A stretch of DNA of 5,828 nucleotides from a bacterium (GTDB taxonomy: Bacteria; Patescibacteriota; Gracilibacteria; UM-FILTER-43-11), in NCBI GenBank assembly GCA_030426875.1, contig JAUHXI010000098.1, positions 1 to 5,828 of the forward strand. The letters run 5' to 3'. Numbering within the stretch: position 1 is the first letter of the stretch; each line of letters starts with the position of its first letter. Shown piece by piece: positions 5,111-5,828 of the stretch. The position numbers were made by a program, and so were the translations under genes. The notes under the pieces are model-generated. The model did no database searches, was not told the origin of the DNA, and saw only the letters and a program-made list of their open reading frames with translations.

Positions 5111-5828
5111 ATGTTCAAGTCTGATTTTCATCACAGTGATTTTAAGCCCGCGCGTTTGGTGTGGCGTAATCCTTTTGCTCCGGCTTTCGAAAAAGCTGAA
5201 GAAGTAGAAGAAAAGAAAGAAGGGGTTAAAAAGAAAGAGTCCCTTAAGAAAGAGTTAGATGTTCAGCAAAAAAGGGATAAAGAAATTAAAAAATTATTGA
5301 CCACAAAGAGGGATGACATTGAAAATTTTTTAAAGGATGATCTGGGGGATGATTTAGATCCCGATTGGGATGCTTTGGGGGAGAGTTTTTTGGAAATTAT
5401 GGGGAAAGATTCTGATTATAAATTCTTGGGTCATTTACAGGGAATGTTATACCGAAAGTATCCTACTTTAATTGATGATGTCGATGTGAGAAATACGGGG
5501 GTGGGCGATAAGATATTTGGACCTCATACTTTGGGGGCGATCATTCTTTATTTGAAATTAGAGTGTGATGTGAAATCTGATCCCCCTGCTTTTTACACTC
5601 AATTTCGTGATTCTGAAAAATTTGCTCCAGGTAGAGATGTGCTTTTGAACATGATGTTTGGTGAGGGTGAGGCCATAGCTTCTGGTTCAAAAATGATTGC
5701 GAAAAGCAAGGGGGAGATAAAAGAGGAGGTGAAGGCGATTGAGAAGTTGGGTTGGGAGCATTTGTGGACAAAATACTTCAAGGCTTTAGAATCGGCAAGC
5801 TCCGACGTGTTGAGTGATTCAGCAACAT
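5111..5828 (+). CDS. Uncharacterised protein with Lys/Glu-rich coiled-coil-like N-terminus (3' part lies outside the window)
   Basis: An uninterrupted frame from ATG at 5111 runs to the window edge, giving 239 residues with no stop. I do not recognise the protein. It has no signal peptide or membrane segment. Residues 1-25 are mixed. Residues 26-75 are extremely rich in Lys and Glu (EKAEEVEEKKEGVKKKESLK at 27-46), consistent with a coiled coil or long charged helix. An acidic stretch follows (DDLGDDLDPDWDALGESFLE, 76-95). Residues 104-150 contain HLQGMLYRKYP, then GVGDKIFGPHTLGAIILYLK (130-149). This loosely recalls the DGIFGPxTxxAVxxFQ core of peptidoglycan-binding type 1 domains, with LQ-x2-L upstream in the expected place. 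A charged segment (about 197-239) with GWEHLWTKYFKALE follows. A strong extended -10 promoter lies just upstream, and the ATG has no Shine-Dalgarno site. The promoter and long open frame make the gene real; the domain hint is weak. Confidence 0.8.
   Translation, partial: MFKSDFHHSDFKPARLVWRNPFAPAFEKAEEVEEKKEGVKKKESLKKELDVQQKRDKEIKKLLTTKRDDIENFLKDDLGDDLDPDWDALGESFLEIMGKDSDYKFLGHLQGMLYRKYPTLIDDVDVRNTGVGDKIFGPHTLGAIILYLKLECDVKSDPPAFYTQFRDSEKFAPGRDVLLNMMFGEGEAIASGSKMIAKSKGEIKEEVKAIEKLGWEHLWTKYFKALESASSDVLSDSAT

Noticed and set aside
5541..5781. Two minus-strand open frames opposite the gene at 5111
   Set aside because: The plus-strand frame is longer, starts after a strong promoter and continues off the window; the minus frames are Ser/Pro-rich shadows.

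Overview
The window carries a block of core information-processing genes on the minus strand, flanked on each side by a partial plus-strand gene. In minus-strand transcription order the block is ruvB (Holliday-junction branch-migration motor), dnaG (replication primase), rpoD (primary sigma-70 factor) and greA (transcript-cleavage elongation factor). All four are complete, of normal family length, and keep their diagnostic motifs. The dnaG-rpoD pair is the core of the classical macromolecular synthesis operon. Here ruvB takes the upstream place where rpsU usually sits, and greA follows rpoD.

Layout, left to right. Positions 2-193 (+) hold the C-terminal end of a probable Fic-domain protein, converging on greA with an 18-bp gap. 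Next come greA (212-691, -), rpoD (741-1988, -) and dnaG (2024-3772, -), with gaps of 49 and 35 bp. The dnaG-ruvB gap (109 bp) holds two facing arrays of 7-bp tandem repeats that together can fold into a long hairpin reaching from the ruvB stop to the dnaG start. ruvB is at 3882-4919 (-). The 191-bp gap at 4920-5110 is a divergent promoter region with two back-to-back sigma-70-type promoters and two adjacent short palindromes. From 5111 to the window edge runs a plus-strand gene of unknown function (239 codons seen, no stop reached), with a Lys/Glu-rich coiled-coil-like N-terminus. No stretch longer than 300 bp lacks a gene.

Organism. This is bacterial chromosomal core DNA of moderate to low GC. 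The standard genetic code fits: four full-length housekeeping ORFs have no internal TGA, and the stops are TAA, TAG and one apparent TGA. None of the five visible start codons has a recognisable Shine-Dalgarno sequence; four of the five leaders lack G just before the ATG. Together with the unusual gene order, this suggests a lineage away from Proteobacteria and Firmicutes, possibly a candidate-phylum (Patescibacteria-like) bacterium. That placement is a guess from style, not a proven assignment.

How the genes fit together. RuvB acts in recombinational repair of stalled forks, DnaG primes lagging-strand synthesis, RpoD directs housekeeping transcription and GreA rescues backtracked RNA polymerase. 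Spacing and orientation suggest one transcription unit from a promoter near 5021-5049, with extra control possible at the hairpin before dnaG. The most interesting non-coding signals are that heptamer/hairpin element, the palindromes over the ruvB promoter, and the consistent lack of Shine-Dalgarno sites.
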